The notes under the pieces are model-generated. The model was given only the letters and a program-made list of their open reading frames with translations. It was not told the DNA's origin and made no database searches. A stretch of 64,000 nucleotides of DNA from Pantoea cypripedii (GTDB lineage Bacteria > Pseudomonadota > Gammaproteobacteria > Enterobacterales > Enterobacteriaceae), in contig NZ_CP024768.1 in the NCBI RefSeq assembly GCF_011395035.1, positions 1,111,277 to 1,175,276 on the forward strand, written 5' to 3'. This document shows, piece by piece, positions 54,050 to 62,094 of this stretch; positions within the stretch are counted from its first letter, which is position 1; each line of letters opens with the position of its first letter. Both the position numbers and the translations under genes were made by a program.

Positions 54050-54081
54050 TCCTTTTTGTCGTTATCACCATATCATCATGA

Positions 54082-54106
54082 AAGGGCGAGCAATCGCCCT
54101 TTTTTA
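54082..54106 (+). terminator. glnS terminator
   Basis: AAGGGCGA/TCGCCCTT with a GCAA tetraloop and a T run. Confidence 0.92.
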
Positions 54107-54285
54107 TTGGCTGTAATTTCGGGCTGGCAACCTTTTATGCTGCGGGTTGTGAAATGTGCTTGTTACCGGGATTTGCAACTAATCTGACTTTAGTAAAATT
54201 AATCCATTTGCGAGTGTGAAAAACTGTATTTCAGGTAGGCTATGCGCTCCCAGACGTTGCTCCGCGGGTTATAAAAGGAAAAAAA

Positions 54286-54681
54286 ATGACGAGTCTCGCT
54301 CAGGAAGCCAAACATAGCGTAGTGGTGTTACATCAGCTTATCGAACGTATTTTTAATCAGTCAGAGAGCACTGACGACAGCATTGAGCTGTTTCTCTCGC
54401 ATTTTCACCCGGATTTCAAAATGGTGACCCCGCAGGGTAAACAGCTGGATTTGAATGCGGTGGAGGTGTTGTTCCGCCAGTTACGTGGTCAGCGGGAAGG
54501 GATGCGTATCGCCACCAGCGAACACGCCATCATTTCACAGCAAAGCCAGGAAGTGACGATTCAATATCGTGAGTTGCAGATGATGAACGGCAACAACCAG
54601 AGCCGCATTTCTCTGGCGGTGCTGGATTGCACCACCTCCATTCCGCGCTGGCGTTACCTGCAGGAAACGCTGGTTCTGTAA
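54286..54681 (+). CDS. Hypothetical protein, possible NTF2-like fold
   Basis: 131 residues, cytoplasmic, no signal. The pattern (N-terminal helix; FLSHFHPDFKMVTPQGKQLD; later strands with VTIQYRELQM, RISLAVLDC and RWRYLQETLVL) looks like the SnoaL/DUF4440 NTF2-like fold, which is inference from the strand pattern. AAAAGGAAAA precedes the ATG. In E. coli this interval between glnS and fur holds chiP-chiQ (chitoporin); here they are replaced by this gene. Confidence 0.7.
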   Translation: MTSLAQEAKHSVVVLHQLIERIFNQSESTDDSIELFLSHFHPDFKMVTPQGKQLDLNAVEVLFRQLRGQREGMRIATSEHAIISQQSQEVTIQYRELQMMNGNNQSRISLAVLDCTTSIPRWRYLQETLVL

Positions 54682-54689
54682 TCGCAGGC

Positions 54690-54722
54690 ATAAAAAAACC
54701 GGTGCCAGGCACCGGTTTTTTA
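54690..54722. terminator. Bidirectional terminator between the hypothetical gene and fur
   Basis: ACCGGTGCC-A-GGCACCGGT flanked by an A run on the left and a T run on the right, between convergent genes. Confidence 0.92.
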
Positions 54723-54738
54723 TACTGCATAGCACACT

Positions 54739-55185
54739 TTATTGTTTATCGTGGAGCGTCTCGTCTTCGCGGCAGTCTCCCAGCGCACAGTGGCCGTACA
54801 GGTACAGGCTGTGGTTGGTGAGTTTGATACCGTGACGTGTTGCGATTTCACGTTGACGCGTTTCAATAGATTCATCACTGAACTCGATCACTTTGCCACA
54901 ATCCAGGCAGATCAAGTGGTCATGATGATGCTGTTGCGTCAGTTCAAAGACGGATTTGCCACCTTCAAAGTTATGACGAGTCACGATACCCGCGTCATCA
55001 AACTGGTTAAGAACGCGATATACCGTTGCCAGACCAATCTCTTCGCCCATATCAATCAGGCGTTTGTACAAATCTTCCGCGCTGACGTGATGGCACTCGG
55101 GTTCCTGAAGCACTTCCAGAATTTTCAGTCTGGGCAGCGTGACTTTCAGGCCAGCCTTCTTCAATGCGGAGTTGTTGTCAGTCAT
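54739..55185 (-). CDS. fur: Ferric uptake regulator Fur
   Basis: 148 residues. The N-terminal winged helix (MTDNNSALKKAGLKVTLPRLKILEVLQEPECHHVSAEDLYKRLIDMGEEIGLATVYRVLNQFDDAGI) is followed by the dimer/metal domain with QQHHHDHLICLDC (His cluster and the Cys92/95 zinc pair). It represses iron uptake with Fe2+. Its start codon is overlapped by the leader ORF uof, suggesting translational coupling. Confidence 0.97.
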   Translation of the reverse strand: MTDNNSALKKAGLKVTLPRLKILEVLQEPECHHVSAEDLYKRLIDMGEEIGLATVYRVLNQFDDAGIVTRHNFEGGKSVFELTQQHHHDHLICLDCGKVIEFSDESIETRQREIATRHGIKLTNHSLYLYGHCALGDCREDETLHDKQ

Positions 55186-55258
55186 GCGGATATTGTCCTG
55201 TTACTTTGCTAGTCACTTGCGGCGCAGGGCCTTGAATGTCGATCACGCGCATTCTCAT
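55178..55258 (-). CDS. uof: fur leader ORF uof
   Basis: 26 codons: MRMRVIDIQGPAPQ..., ending TGA eight bases inside fur (the fur start reads ATGACTGA). In E. coli a leader ORF called uof overlaps fur in the same way, and fur translation is coupled to it; the sRNA RyhB represses uof. Position, size and overlap match that arrangement. A second in-frame ATG is two codons later. The ribosome site is weak. The peptide itself probably has no function. Confidence 0.65.
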   Translation of the reverse strand: MRMRVIDIQGPAPQVTSKVTGQYPHD

Positions 55259-55539
55259 TTGCGTCTCATTATAGAACTCAAGCAGTGAAATGAAAACCAA
55301 GGGCACGTCCTGAAATCACCAATGGCTGTAGGGATAAATGTCGCTAACGCCGGCGGGGATCGTACAGGTCTTTGTTTCCATTTCACTCAGCCTCATTCTG
55401 ATGCCAGAGGAATAAGCGGATGACCGTTACGGGTATTCTACAGATTTGCAGGTAAAAGTTAAAAAAACGTGGCTATTATTTTTATAGGAATTTCCGATTC
55501 TCAATGTGAGCCAGCGCCCACATTGAGCAGGAAAGGGGA

Positions 55540-56070
55540 TCAGGCTTCGATAATGTCTTTCAGTTGCAGCTCATCGAAAATCTGTTTTACCCACTTATCA
55601 ACACGTTCGTTGGTCAGTTCCGGCTGACGATCTTCATCGATTGCCAGACCAAGGAAGTGTTTGTCATCGGCCAGACCTTTAGACGCTTCGAAATGGTAAC
55701 CTTCGGTCGGCCAGTGACCGACAATCACCGCACCATTCGGTTCGATAATGTCACGGATGGTGCCCATCGCATCACAGAAGTATTCTGCATAATCTTCCTG
55801 GTCACCGCAGCCGAACAGCGCAACCAGTTTGCCATTGAAGTCGATCTCTTCCAGTGTCGGGAAGAAATCGTCCCAGTCACACTGTGCTTCGCCGTAGTAC
55901 CAGGTCGGAATGCCCAGCAGCAGAATATCGAATGCTTCGAGATCTTCTTTGGTGCTCTTGGCAATGTCATGCACTTCGGCTACGTCTTTACCCAGTTGTT
56001 TCTGGATCATTTTTGCAATGTTTTCAGTGTTGCCGGTATCGCTGCCGAAGAAAATGCCTACGATTGCCAT
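55540..56070 (-). CDS. fldA: Flavodoxin 1
   Basis: 176 residues, the E. coli FldA length. FMN phosphate loop GSDTGNTENIA near residues 10-17, the 50s loop with IPTWYYGEAQCDWDDF (Trp57 stacking) and the 90s loop FGCGDQEDYAEYFCDAMG (Tyr). It carries single electrons for IspG/H, BioB, MetH and others. Order ybfE-fldA-fur is conserved. Confidence 0.97.
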   Translation of the reverse strand: MAIVGIFFGSDTGNTENIAKMIQKQLGKDVAEVHDIAKSTKEDLEAFDILLLGIPTWYYGEAQCDWDDFFPTLEEIDFNGKLVALFGCGDQEDYAEYFCDAMGTIRDIIEPNGAVIVGHWPTEGYHFEASKGLADDKHFLGLAIDEDRQPELTNERVDKWVKQIFDELQLKDIIEA

Positions 56071-56192
56071 GGGTTAAGTGACCTCTTAAATCCTGATATT
56101 GAATACGTAATTACAGCGAATGATAGCAGACCGGGCAAAGTGGCGGAACTTGTAAAGCCGTGACTTTTGTTCCTGCGTGCGGTCTGCGCCTG

Positions 56193-56468
56193 TTACGACA
56201 GTTTGAGCTGCGCCAGCAGCATTTGTTCAATCAATTCGCTACGGCTGATGTTTTGTTGCTCAGCCAGAGTGTTGAGTGCGTCAACGGCTTCGCTGCTCAT
56301 TTTCAGCTCAACACGACGCAATCCTCGCACTTTATCGCGTTTCAGCTGATTGCGTTTGTTAATTCGCAACTGTTCGTCACGCGTCAGCGGACTGGTTTTG
56401 GGGCGACCGGGACGCTTCTCATCAGCGAAGAGATCGAGCGTGGTACGGTCAGTCTGTTCTTTTGCCAT
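56193..56468 (-). CDS. ybfE: YbfE, small protein reported as LexA-regulated
   Basis: 91 residues, basic. It matches E. coli YbfE (LDLFADEKRPGRPKTSPLTRDEQLRINKRNQLKRDKVRGLRRVELK in several parts). The C-terminal half (VELKMSSEAVDALNTLAEQQNISRSELIEQMLL) is a ribbon-helix-helix type DNA-binding pattern. I could not find a convincing LexA box upstream in this sequence. It lies between ybfF and fldA on the same strand. Confidence 0.9.
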   Translation of the reverse strand: MAKEQTDRTTLDLFADEKRPGRPKTSPLTRDEQLRINKRNQLKRDKVRGLRRVELKMSSEAVDALNTLAEQQNISRSELIEQMLLAQLKLS

Positions 56469-56636
56469 GATTTGTAAAACTGAGTGGGCGCGAACGGCGG
56501 AAAGGCGCTGCGCGATTTATACATTATTGGCCCGACCACGGTGAAAAAATCATCCGTGGCAAATTTTTAGCGCGACATCATACTCCAGCGCCCCTTACTA
56601 CGCCAACCTTAAACGGTTCGCGGCAAGCTTTTGCTT

Positions 56637-57401
56637 TTACAGTACAAAAAAACGTCGCACGGCGCGTAACACGGCTTCGGGTTTTTCGGCATGGACCCAG
56701 TGACCGGCTCCGCTGATGACGTGCGCATGTGCCTGGGGGAACTGGCGCAACAGCGCATCACGATGCTGATTATCCAGATAGGGTGAATTACCGCCGCGAA
56801 TAAACAGCGCCGGATGTGGCCACGCAGGTACCTCTTCCCAGCCAGAGATGGTGGCGTAGTTGTCCCACAATACCGGTACATTGAAGCGCCATTCACCGTC
56901 CTGGAACGATTTGAGGATGAACTGAATCACGCCCTCTTCATCCAGCAGTGCGCGCATCACGTCAGCGGCTTCACTGCGCCGCGTAACACCTGCCGCGCTC
57001 ACTGCGCGAATGGCGGCGAAAATTTCATCATGGCGACGAGTCTGATAATCCACCGGGGCAATATCGATCATCACCAGTTTTTCAATGCGATGCGGTGCGA
57101 TGGCACTTAACGCCATGGCAATTTTACCGCCCATTGAGTGACCAATAACGCTAACGCGGTCGATGCCCTGGGCATCCAGCGTTTCGACAATATCCTGCGC
57201 CATCGCCGGATAGTTCATGATTTCACTGCGCCCGGAGAGGCCGTGATTACGCACATCGACCTGCAAAGTAGGGCAGGCATCACGCAGGCCACGAGCCAGC
57301 ACACCCAGGTTATCCAGGCTGCCAAACAGGCCATGAATTAACAGAATAGGGGTAGCATCGGGGGCAGATTGTTCAGTTTGCAAACGGGCATTCAAAATCA
57401 T
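56637..57401 (-). CDS. ybfF: Alpha/beta-hydrolase esterase YbfF
   Basis: 254 residues. The oxyanion segment LLIHGLFGSLDNL near residue 20, nucleophile elbow GHSMGG (Ser near 89), catalytic Asp region and His in SGAGHWVHAEKP near 232. In E. coli YbfF is a broad acyl-CoA/palmitoyl esterase. It is divergent from seqA. Confidence 0.93.
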   Translation of the reverse strand: MILNARLQTEQSAPDATPILLIHGLFGSLDNLGVLARGLRDACPTLQVDVRNHGLSGRSEIMNYPAMAQDIVETLDAQGIDRVSVIGHSMGGKIAMALSAIAPHRIEKLVMIDIAPVDYQTRRHDEIFAAIRAVSAAGVTRRSEAADVMRALLDEEGVIQFILKSFQDGEWRFNVPVLWDNYATISGWEEVPAWPHPALFIRGGNSPYLDNQHRDALLRQFPQAHAHVISGAGHWVHAEKPEAVLRAVRRFFVL

Positions 57402-57648
57402 GGCAAAGTTCTTACGGTTGTGAGCTTCGCTTAGGTTATCATGGTTCCACCTGTCCAGGAGCCAGTAAGGCTGGTATTAGGGCATTATCTGACTTTTGCC
57501 CTGAAACGTTGCCAGCGCTATCGGCAGCCTGGGATTTAACTTTATAATCCTCATGTTAGAGCCCGCTCACATTTTGCACGGCAGGATTTTGCTAAGGCCT
57601 TTGTAGAAATGCGTGGTTCTGTCATTTGCCATAATCGTACGGAAAAAG

Positions 57649-58191
57649 ATGAAAACGATTGAAGTTGACGAAGAACTCTACCGTTATATTGCCAGCCACA
57701 CCCAGCACATTGGTGAAAGCGCCTCCGAAATTTTGCGTCGCATGCTGAAGTTCACTGCCGGTCAGAGTGCCCCGGCAACCCCTGCGGTGGCTCAGGCTGC
57801 GGCAAAAGAAGCACAGCCGGTGCGCAGCGAGTCGCGACCGCAGGATCGTGTTCGCGCGGTACGTGAACTGTTGCTTTCCGATGAGTATGCGGAGCAAAAA
57901 AAGGCGGTTAACCGCTTTATGCTGGTGTTGTCAACGCTCTATCGTCTTGATCCCGCAGCCTTTGCTGAGGCCACTGCTTCACTGCAGGGGCGTACCCGCG
58001 TTTATTTCGCGGGTGATGAGCATACGCTGTTGCAAAATGGCACCCATACTAAGCCGAAGCACGTGCCCGGCACGCCGTATTGGGTGATCACCAATACCAA
58101 TACTGGTCGCAAATGCAGCATGGTGGAGCACATCATGTTAGCCATGCAGTTCCCCGCGGAACTGACAGAGAAAGTTTGCGGCACCATTTAA
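57649..58191 (+). CDS. seqA: Replication-initiation negative regulator SeqA
   Basis: 180 residues. The N-terminal oligomerisation domain (MKTIEVDEELYRYIASHTQHIGESASEILRRMLKF) is followed by a variable linker (35-70, proline/alanine-rich) and the hemimethylated-GATC-binding domain (VYFAGDEHTLLQNGTHTKPKHVPGTPYWVITNTNTGRK). ATG 57649 is used; the upstream frame is leader. It is followed after 25 bases by pgm, as in E. coli. Confidence 0.96.
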   Translation: MKTIEVDEELYRYIASHTQHIGESASEILRRMLKFTAGQSAPATPAVAQAAAKEAQPVRSESRPQDRVRAVRELLLSDEYAEQKKAVNRFMLVLSTLYRLDPAAFAEATASLQGRTRVYFAGDEHTLLQNGTHTKPKHVPGTPYWVITNTNTGRKCSMVEHIMLAMQFPAELTEKVCGTI

Positions 58192-58216
58192 ACTGAAGCG
58201 TCAGGGAGAAGCGCCA

Positions 58217-59857
58217 ATGGCCAATCACCCCCGTGCCGGGCAACCTGCCCAGCAGAGCGATTTGATTAACGTTGCACAATTAACCTCTCAGTACTACGTT
58301 TTGCAGCCTGATGTGGCTAATCCGGAACATGCGGTGAAATTTGGCACCTCCGGCCATCGTGGTAGCGCAGGACGTCAGAGCTTCAACGAAACGCACATTC
58401 TGGCGATTGCTCAGGCGATTGCGGAAGAGCGTAAAAAGAACGGCATCACTGGCCCGTGCTATGTCGGTAAAGACACGCATGCGCTGTCTGAACCGGCGAT
58501 TCTGTCTGTACTGGAAGTGCTGGCGGCTAACGGCGTGGATGTGATTGTGCAGCAGGACAACGGTTATACGCCGACGCCGGCGGTTTCCAACGCCATCCTT
58601 GAGCACAACAAACGTGGTGGGGCCCAGGCTGATGGCATCGTTATCACGCCGTCGCACAACCCACCGGAAGACGGTGGCATCAAATACAATCCGCCGAACG
58701 GTGGCCCGGCCGATACTAACGTCACCAAAGTGGTGGAAGATCGTGCTAACCAGCTGATGAAAGGTGGCTTGAAAGATGTGAAGCGTCTGCCACTGGATCA
58801 GGCGTGGGCCAGCGGCCATATCGTTGAACAGGATCTGATTCAGCCGTATGTGGCAGGTCTGGCGCAGGTGATTGACTTCCCGGCGATTCAGAAAGCGGGC
58901 CTGAAAATTGGCGTGGATCCGCTTGGCGGTTCCGGCATGGCCTACTGGCAGCGTATTGCCGAGCACTACAAGCTGGACATCACCATCGTTAATGATGCCA
59001 TCGATCAGACGTTCCGCTTTATGCATCTGGATAAAGACGGCGTGGTGCGTATGGACTGCTCGTCAGAATGCGCGATGGCGGGTCTGCTGGCTTACCGTGA
59101 CAAGTTCGATCTGGCATTCGGTAACGACCCGGATTATGACCGCCATGGTATCGTGACCCCGGCTGGTCTGATGAATCCAAACCACTATCTGGCAGTGGCG
59201 ATCAACTACCTGTTCCAGCATCGTCCGCAGTGGGGCAAAGATGTCGCCGTGGGTAAAACCCTGGTTTCCAGTGCGATGATTGACCGGGTGGTGAACGATA
59301 TTGGCCGCAAGCTGGTGGAAGTGCCGGTTGGCTTTAAATGGTTTGTTGATGGCCTGTTTGATGGCAGCTTTGGTTTCGGCGGTGAAGAGAGCGCCGGGGC
59401 ATCGTTCCTGCGTTTCGATGGTACAGCCTGGTCTACTGATAAAGACGGCATCATCATGTGCCTGCTGGCCGCGGAAATTACGGCGGTAACCGGTAAGAAC
59501 CCGCAGCAGCATTATGATGAACTGGCCGCCCGTTTTGGTGCGCCAAGCTACAACCGTCTGCAAGCCTCAGCCACGTCGGCGCAGAAAGCGGCACTGTCGA
59601 AGCTGTCTCCGGAAATGGTCAGTGCCGATACCCTGGCAGGCGACCCGATCACCGCTCGTCTGACGGCAGCGCCTGGTAACGGCGCGGCGATTGGTGGCCT
59701 GAAAGTGATGACGGAAAACGGCTGGTTTGCTGCACGCCCGTCAGGCACCGAAGATGCCTACAAAATCTACTGTGAAAGCTTCCTTGGTGCTGAGCATCGT
59801 CAATTGATCGAGAAAGAAGCAGTAGAGATTGTCAGCGAAGTGCTGAAGAACGCGTAA
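58217..59857 (+). CDS. pgm: Phosphoglucomutase (alpha-D-glucose phosphate-specific)
   Basis: 546 residues. KFGTSGHRGSAG at residues 41-52, the phospho-serine S146 in ITPSHNPPEDGG, the metal loop GNDPDYDRHG near 308-317, the sugar loop GGEESAGASF near 393 and the phosphate loop RPSGTEDAYKIY near 512. It interconverts Glc-1-P and Glc-6-P. Its last 50 bases are copied again at 61851-61901 as part of a tandem duplication. Confidence 0.97.
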   Translation: MANHPRAGQPAQQSDLINVAQLTSQYYVLQPDVANPEHAVKFGTSGHRGSAGRQSFNETHILAIAQAIAEERKKNGITGPCYVGKDTHALSEPAILSVLEVLAANGVDVIVQQDNGYTPTPAVSNAILEHNKRGGAQADGIVITPSHNPPEDGGIKYNPPNGGPADTNVTKVVEDRANQLMKGGLKDVKRLPLDQAWASGHIVEQDLIQPYVAGLAQVIDFPAIQKAGLKIGVDPLGGSGMAYWQRIAEHYKLDITIVNDAIDQTFRFMHLDKDGVVRMDCSSECAMAGLLAYRDKFDLAFGNDPDYDRHGIVTPAGLMNPNHYLAVAINYLFQHRPQWGKDVAVGKTLVSSAMIDRVVNDIGRKLVEVPVGFKWFVDGLFDGSFGFGGEESAGASFLRFDGTAWSTDKDGIIMCLLAAEITAVTGKNPQQHYDELAARFGAPSYNRLQASATSAQKAALSKLSPEMVSADTLAGDPITARLTAAPGNGAAIGGLKVMTENGWFAARPSGTEDAYKIYCESFLGAEHRQLIEKEAVEIVSEVLKNA

Positions 59858-59930
59858 GCGATTCAGGATCAGGCAGACAATATATTGCCGATCTTGCTGG
59901 TTTTATTGACCAGCGAATGGTTGATACAGA

Positions 59931-59961
59931 AGGGTTCATGTTCATCATGAACCCTTTTTTA
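59931..59961 (+). terminator. pgm terminator
   Basis: GGGTTCATG/CATGAACCC with a short loop and a T run. The same hairpin recurs at 61974 in the duplicated copy. Confidence 0.9.
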
Positions 59962-60051
59962 TTGGCATTTGCACAGGGGAGGGCGCTGTTCACTTCACCG
60001 AATCGAGACGCTAAGGTGAGGTCTACATTTCAGGTTGCAGGATAGGACATC

Positions 60052-60699
60052 ATGCTTGAACCAGAGGAAGGATTGCTGACGTTTCGTGCCGAAGGTAACA
60101 ATGTTAAATCAAGTCGAAACTATTCAAGGGTAATTCACTGGCCTGGGAATTTATCTCTTTGCCGTAAACAACTTTCGGGCGTTACTCTTGGCAGAGGGTT
60201 CGATCCTGGCGATCGTTCAACAATAAGCGTTTTAAACACCTTGATAAAAGCTGGAATAAGAAAAGAACAGGCAGAATTGATCTCTGAAGGTGCAAAATTA
60301 AAAGGATGTGCTGCATATGACTTTGTCAAAAAGAATAAAGAAAGAATAGGTGAGATATCTGAGCGTCAGCAAGTTAATTTATTTAACATAGCATATGTTG
60401 AATTAAAGAAAGATGTTGAAAGAATATGCAAAAAGAAAGACATATTAATCAAATATCACCCCAGGCTCGATACCCCTCCTGACGTGGCATGGAATAATAT
60501 TTCAGGGAAAATAAAAGAAATTCTAATCGATTTGAGATATCGTGGCGATTATAAGGAGTACGCAAGAGAACTCCTGCAACCTATGGCATATGCAGGAGAT
60601 CTGATTGGTTTTGGCAAAACGTTGTCGAATAGATCATTATGGGCGGGAGTGCCAATAGATAGATTTAACAAAAGGGTTGAATATTATGAGAGATATTAG
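60052..60699 (+). CDS. Pesticin/T4-lysozyme-like muramidase, putative type VI effector (copy 1)
   Basis: 215 residues, no signal peptide. The N-terminal part has the pattern of pesticin-type (phage lysozyme fold) muramidases: the catalytic Glu in FRAEG (E14), then SGVTLGRGFDPGD with T45 and D51 as the expected Thr/Asp of the active site. The middle (KLKGCAAYDFVKKNKERIGEISERQQVNLFN) and RYRGDY near the C-terminus are shared with copy 2. The target is probably peptidoglycan. Codon use is AT-rich, unlike pgm, which suggests transfer. It overlaps the next gene by 14 bases. Without a signal it needs another export route; the adjacent hcp suggests type VI secretion. The fold call is pattern-based. 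Confidence 0.75.
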   Translation: MLEPEEGLLTFRAEGNNVKSSRNYSRVIHWPGNLSLCRKQLSGVTLGRGFDPGDRSTISVLNTLIKAGIRKEQAELISEGAKLKGCAAYDFVKKNKERIGEISERQQVNLFNIAYVELKKDVERICKKKDILIKYHPRLDTPPDVAWNNISGKIKEILIDLRYRGDYKEYARELLQPMAYAGDLIGFGKTLSNRSLWAGVPIDRFNKRVEYYERY

Positions 60700-61027
60700 A
60701 ATTTTTTGTTTGTTAATAGCCTTTTCTTTAAATGCGCATGCAGCCTTTACCGAACCTGAAATGAGCCAGCTTGCAGAGATTAATGAAAAAGTACTGGAGA
60801 AAGTCGAGATGGCAAAAAAAGATCTCGATAAAACAATAAAAAGAATTCCGGAAGAAAAAAGGAGAATATTAGATCTAAAAAAATCATGGGAAGTGACCAT
60901 ACAAAAAAAATGTACACTGGAAATATTTGAATCACTTCATAGGGATGCTGAAATAGCTGAGAGGAGTTCGTGCCTGGTAGATGAGTATAAAGCGGAAAGT
61001 GAGTTTTTTTATAAACTTAGATTCTAG
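60686..61027 (+). CDS. LprI-like secreted immunity protein (copy 1)
   Basis: 113 residues. A signal peptide (IRIFCLLIAFSLNAHA) is followed by a helical, charged domain. The second half, LKKSW....KKC....ES..DAEI...SCL..EY, has the Trp and two cysteines of the LprI/DUF1311 lysozyme-inhibitor pattern. A periplasmic inhibitor next to and overlapping a muramidase is the usual arrangement of an effector-immunity pair. The ATG at 60686 is 14 bases before the effector stop. Function is inference. Confidence 0.7.
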   Translation: MRDIRIFCLLIAFSLNAHAAFTEPEMSQLAEINEKVLEKVEMAKKDLDKTIKRIPEEKRRILDLKKSWEVTIQKKCTLEIFESLHRDAEIAERSSCLVDEYKAESEFFYKLRF

Positions 61028-61101
61028 TCTATTTTAACCCCCTTTTCTAAGATGAAAAGGGGATGTTAATATTGAAGTGAAATAGTTACCTCAATGATTT
61101 A

Positions 61102-61563
61102 CTAAAAGTAAGATGCGGATTCTTTTATATTCCACCCCATACGGGTCTCCGCACCTTTCACTCCTGAAGCACATTGCTCCCAGTACTGGAATTTGACCCT
61201 GTCAGCCTGGAATTCATATTCAACGTCTGTCATTGAACCACTTTCATTCAAAAGCACTTCTATGATGATGACGCTCTCCAGCGTAATCCTATAATATTCC
61301 ATCTGACTTCCGCCAGCCTTGCATGTTGATATTTCTACTTTCTTAACCTTATTACCATTTGAAGCATACATAAGCGCGCCAGCGGTCGCTTTGTCTGCCT
61401 GGCAATGTACGGTGAGATGATGATAATTTGTTGCACCTGATCCCGGTGTATCACCTTTTCTTCTTACACCCCATGAGTAGGTACCAACATCAATCCAGCC
61501 CTGATGTGTTGAATCCTTCGATTCTCCCATTAACCCATCTATTTTAAGAAAAACATTATTCAT
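61102..61563 (-). CDS. hcp: Hcp-family type VI secretion tube protein (copy 1)
   Basis: 153 residues. The Hcp1-type pattern is complete: MNNVFLKIDGLMGESKDSTHQGW, SWGVRRKG, the strand YHHLTVHCQADKATAGALMYASNG, YYRITLESVIIIEVL and the end MGWNIKES. Hcp forms hexameric rings that carry small effectors in the tube. The gene is convergent with the effector and immunity genes. AGGGAG precedes the ATG. No other type VI genes are in the window, so this is an orphan cluster relying on a distant apparatus. Confidence 0.88.
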   Translation of the reverse strand: MNNVFLKIDGLMGESKDSTHQGWIDVGTYSWGVRRKGDTPGSGATNYHHLTVHCQADKATAGALMYASNGNKVKKVEISTCKAGGSQMEYYRITLESVIIIEVLLNESGSMTDVEYEFQADRVKFQYWEQCASGVKGAETRMGWNIKESASYF

Positions 61564-61599
61564 TTAAATCTCCCTATTTATTTAATAATGCTTGTAAAC

Positions 61600-61667
61600 G
61601 TAGCGGCGCGATTTATCGCGCTGTTTTTATGTGGTGTTGTAAAACGCGCGATAAATCGCGCCGCTAC
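61600..61667. repeat. REP pair (REPIN-like) upstream of hcp copy 1
   Basis: Direct copy 61600-61621 and inverted copy 61646-61667 of the same 22-base REP sequence, 24 bases apart. The same arrangement is found upstream of hcp copy 2. Confidence 0.9.
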
Positions 61668-61752
61668 GACTGGCTGAGGAAACTCAAATATCGCAGTGAA
61701 AATTATGCGGGTCACCCTTAATGATCAACATTTGCGGATTAACACACATTTT

Positions 61753-61848
61753 TTACGGAATAAATCGATAGTCAATACCGGTTTCCGTCAGCAAATGGTT
61801 TGGCTGAGTGGAATTGGCTTCCAGCTTCTGGCGAAAATGTCTTAATTT
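61753..61848 (-). pseudogene. kdpE: 3' remnant of kdpE (response regulator C-terminus)
   Basis: In the minus frame the last 31 codons read LRHFRQKLEANSTQPNHL, then LTETGIDYRFIP and stop. This is the DNA-binding domain end of KdpE, an OmpR-type regulator whose E. coli version ends HLRQKLE...ITETGIGYRF. No start and no upstream part is present; the frame breaks at 61850, where the second pgm tail begins. In E. coli kdpE lies downstream of pgm on the opposite strand, so this marks the old chromosomal neighbour. Confidence 0.8.
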
Positions 61849-61973
61849 GGTCGAGAAAGAAGCAGTAGAGATTGTCAGCAAAGTGCTGAATAACGCGTAA
61901 GCTATACAGGATCAGGCAGGCAATATATTGCCGATCTTGCTGGTTTTATTGACCAGCGAAGGGTTGATGCAGA

Positions 61974-62004
61974 AGGGTTCATGTTCATCATGAACCCTTT
62001 TTTA
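61974..62004 (+). terminator. Copied pgm terminator
   Basis: The same GGGTTCATG/CATGAACCC hairpin with T run as after pgm; here it follows only the 50-base pgm tail, so it has no gene of its own to end. Confidence 0.85.
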
Positions 62005-62094
62005 TTGGCACTTTCATAGAAAAGGGTGCTGTTCACTTCACCCAATCGAGACGCTAAGGTGAGGTCTACATTTCAGGTTGCAGGATAGGACATT

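Larger units (their letters stand above)
59808..61850. repeat. Tandem duplication, copy 1 (pgm tail, effector, immunity, hcp, REPIN, kdpE tail)
   Basis: The unit begins in the last codons of pgm and ends in the kdpE remnant. Equivalent points are spaced exactly 2043 bases up to the effector and immunity starts and 2056 bases in hcp. The first 300 bases and the hcp 5' end with the REPIN are nearly identical to copy 2, while the middle is strongly diverged. Confidence 0.9.

Noticed and set aside
56469..56560. LexA box upstream of ybfE
   Set aside because: YbfE is called LexA-regulated in E. coli, but I found no CTG-N10-CAG with acceptable flanks here.
61600..61667. Inverted repeat considered as an intrinsic terminator or attachment site
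   Set aside because: It lies upstream of hcp rather than after it and is one of six copies of the REP family, so REPIN is the better call.
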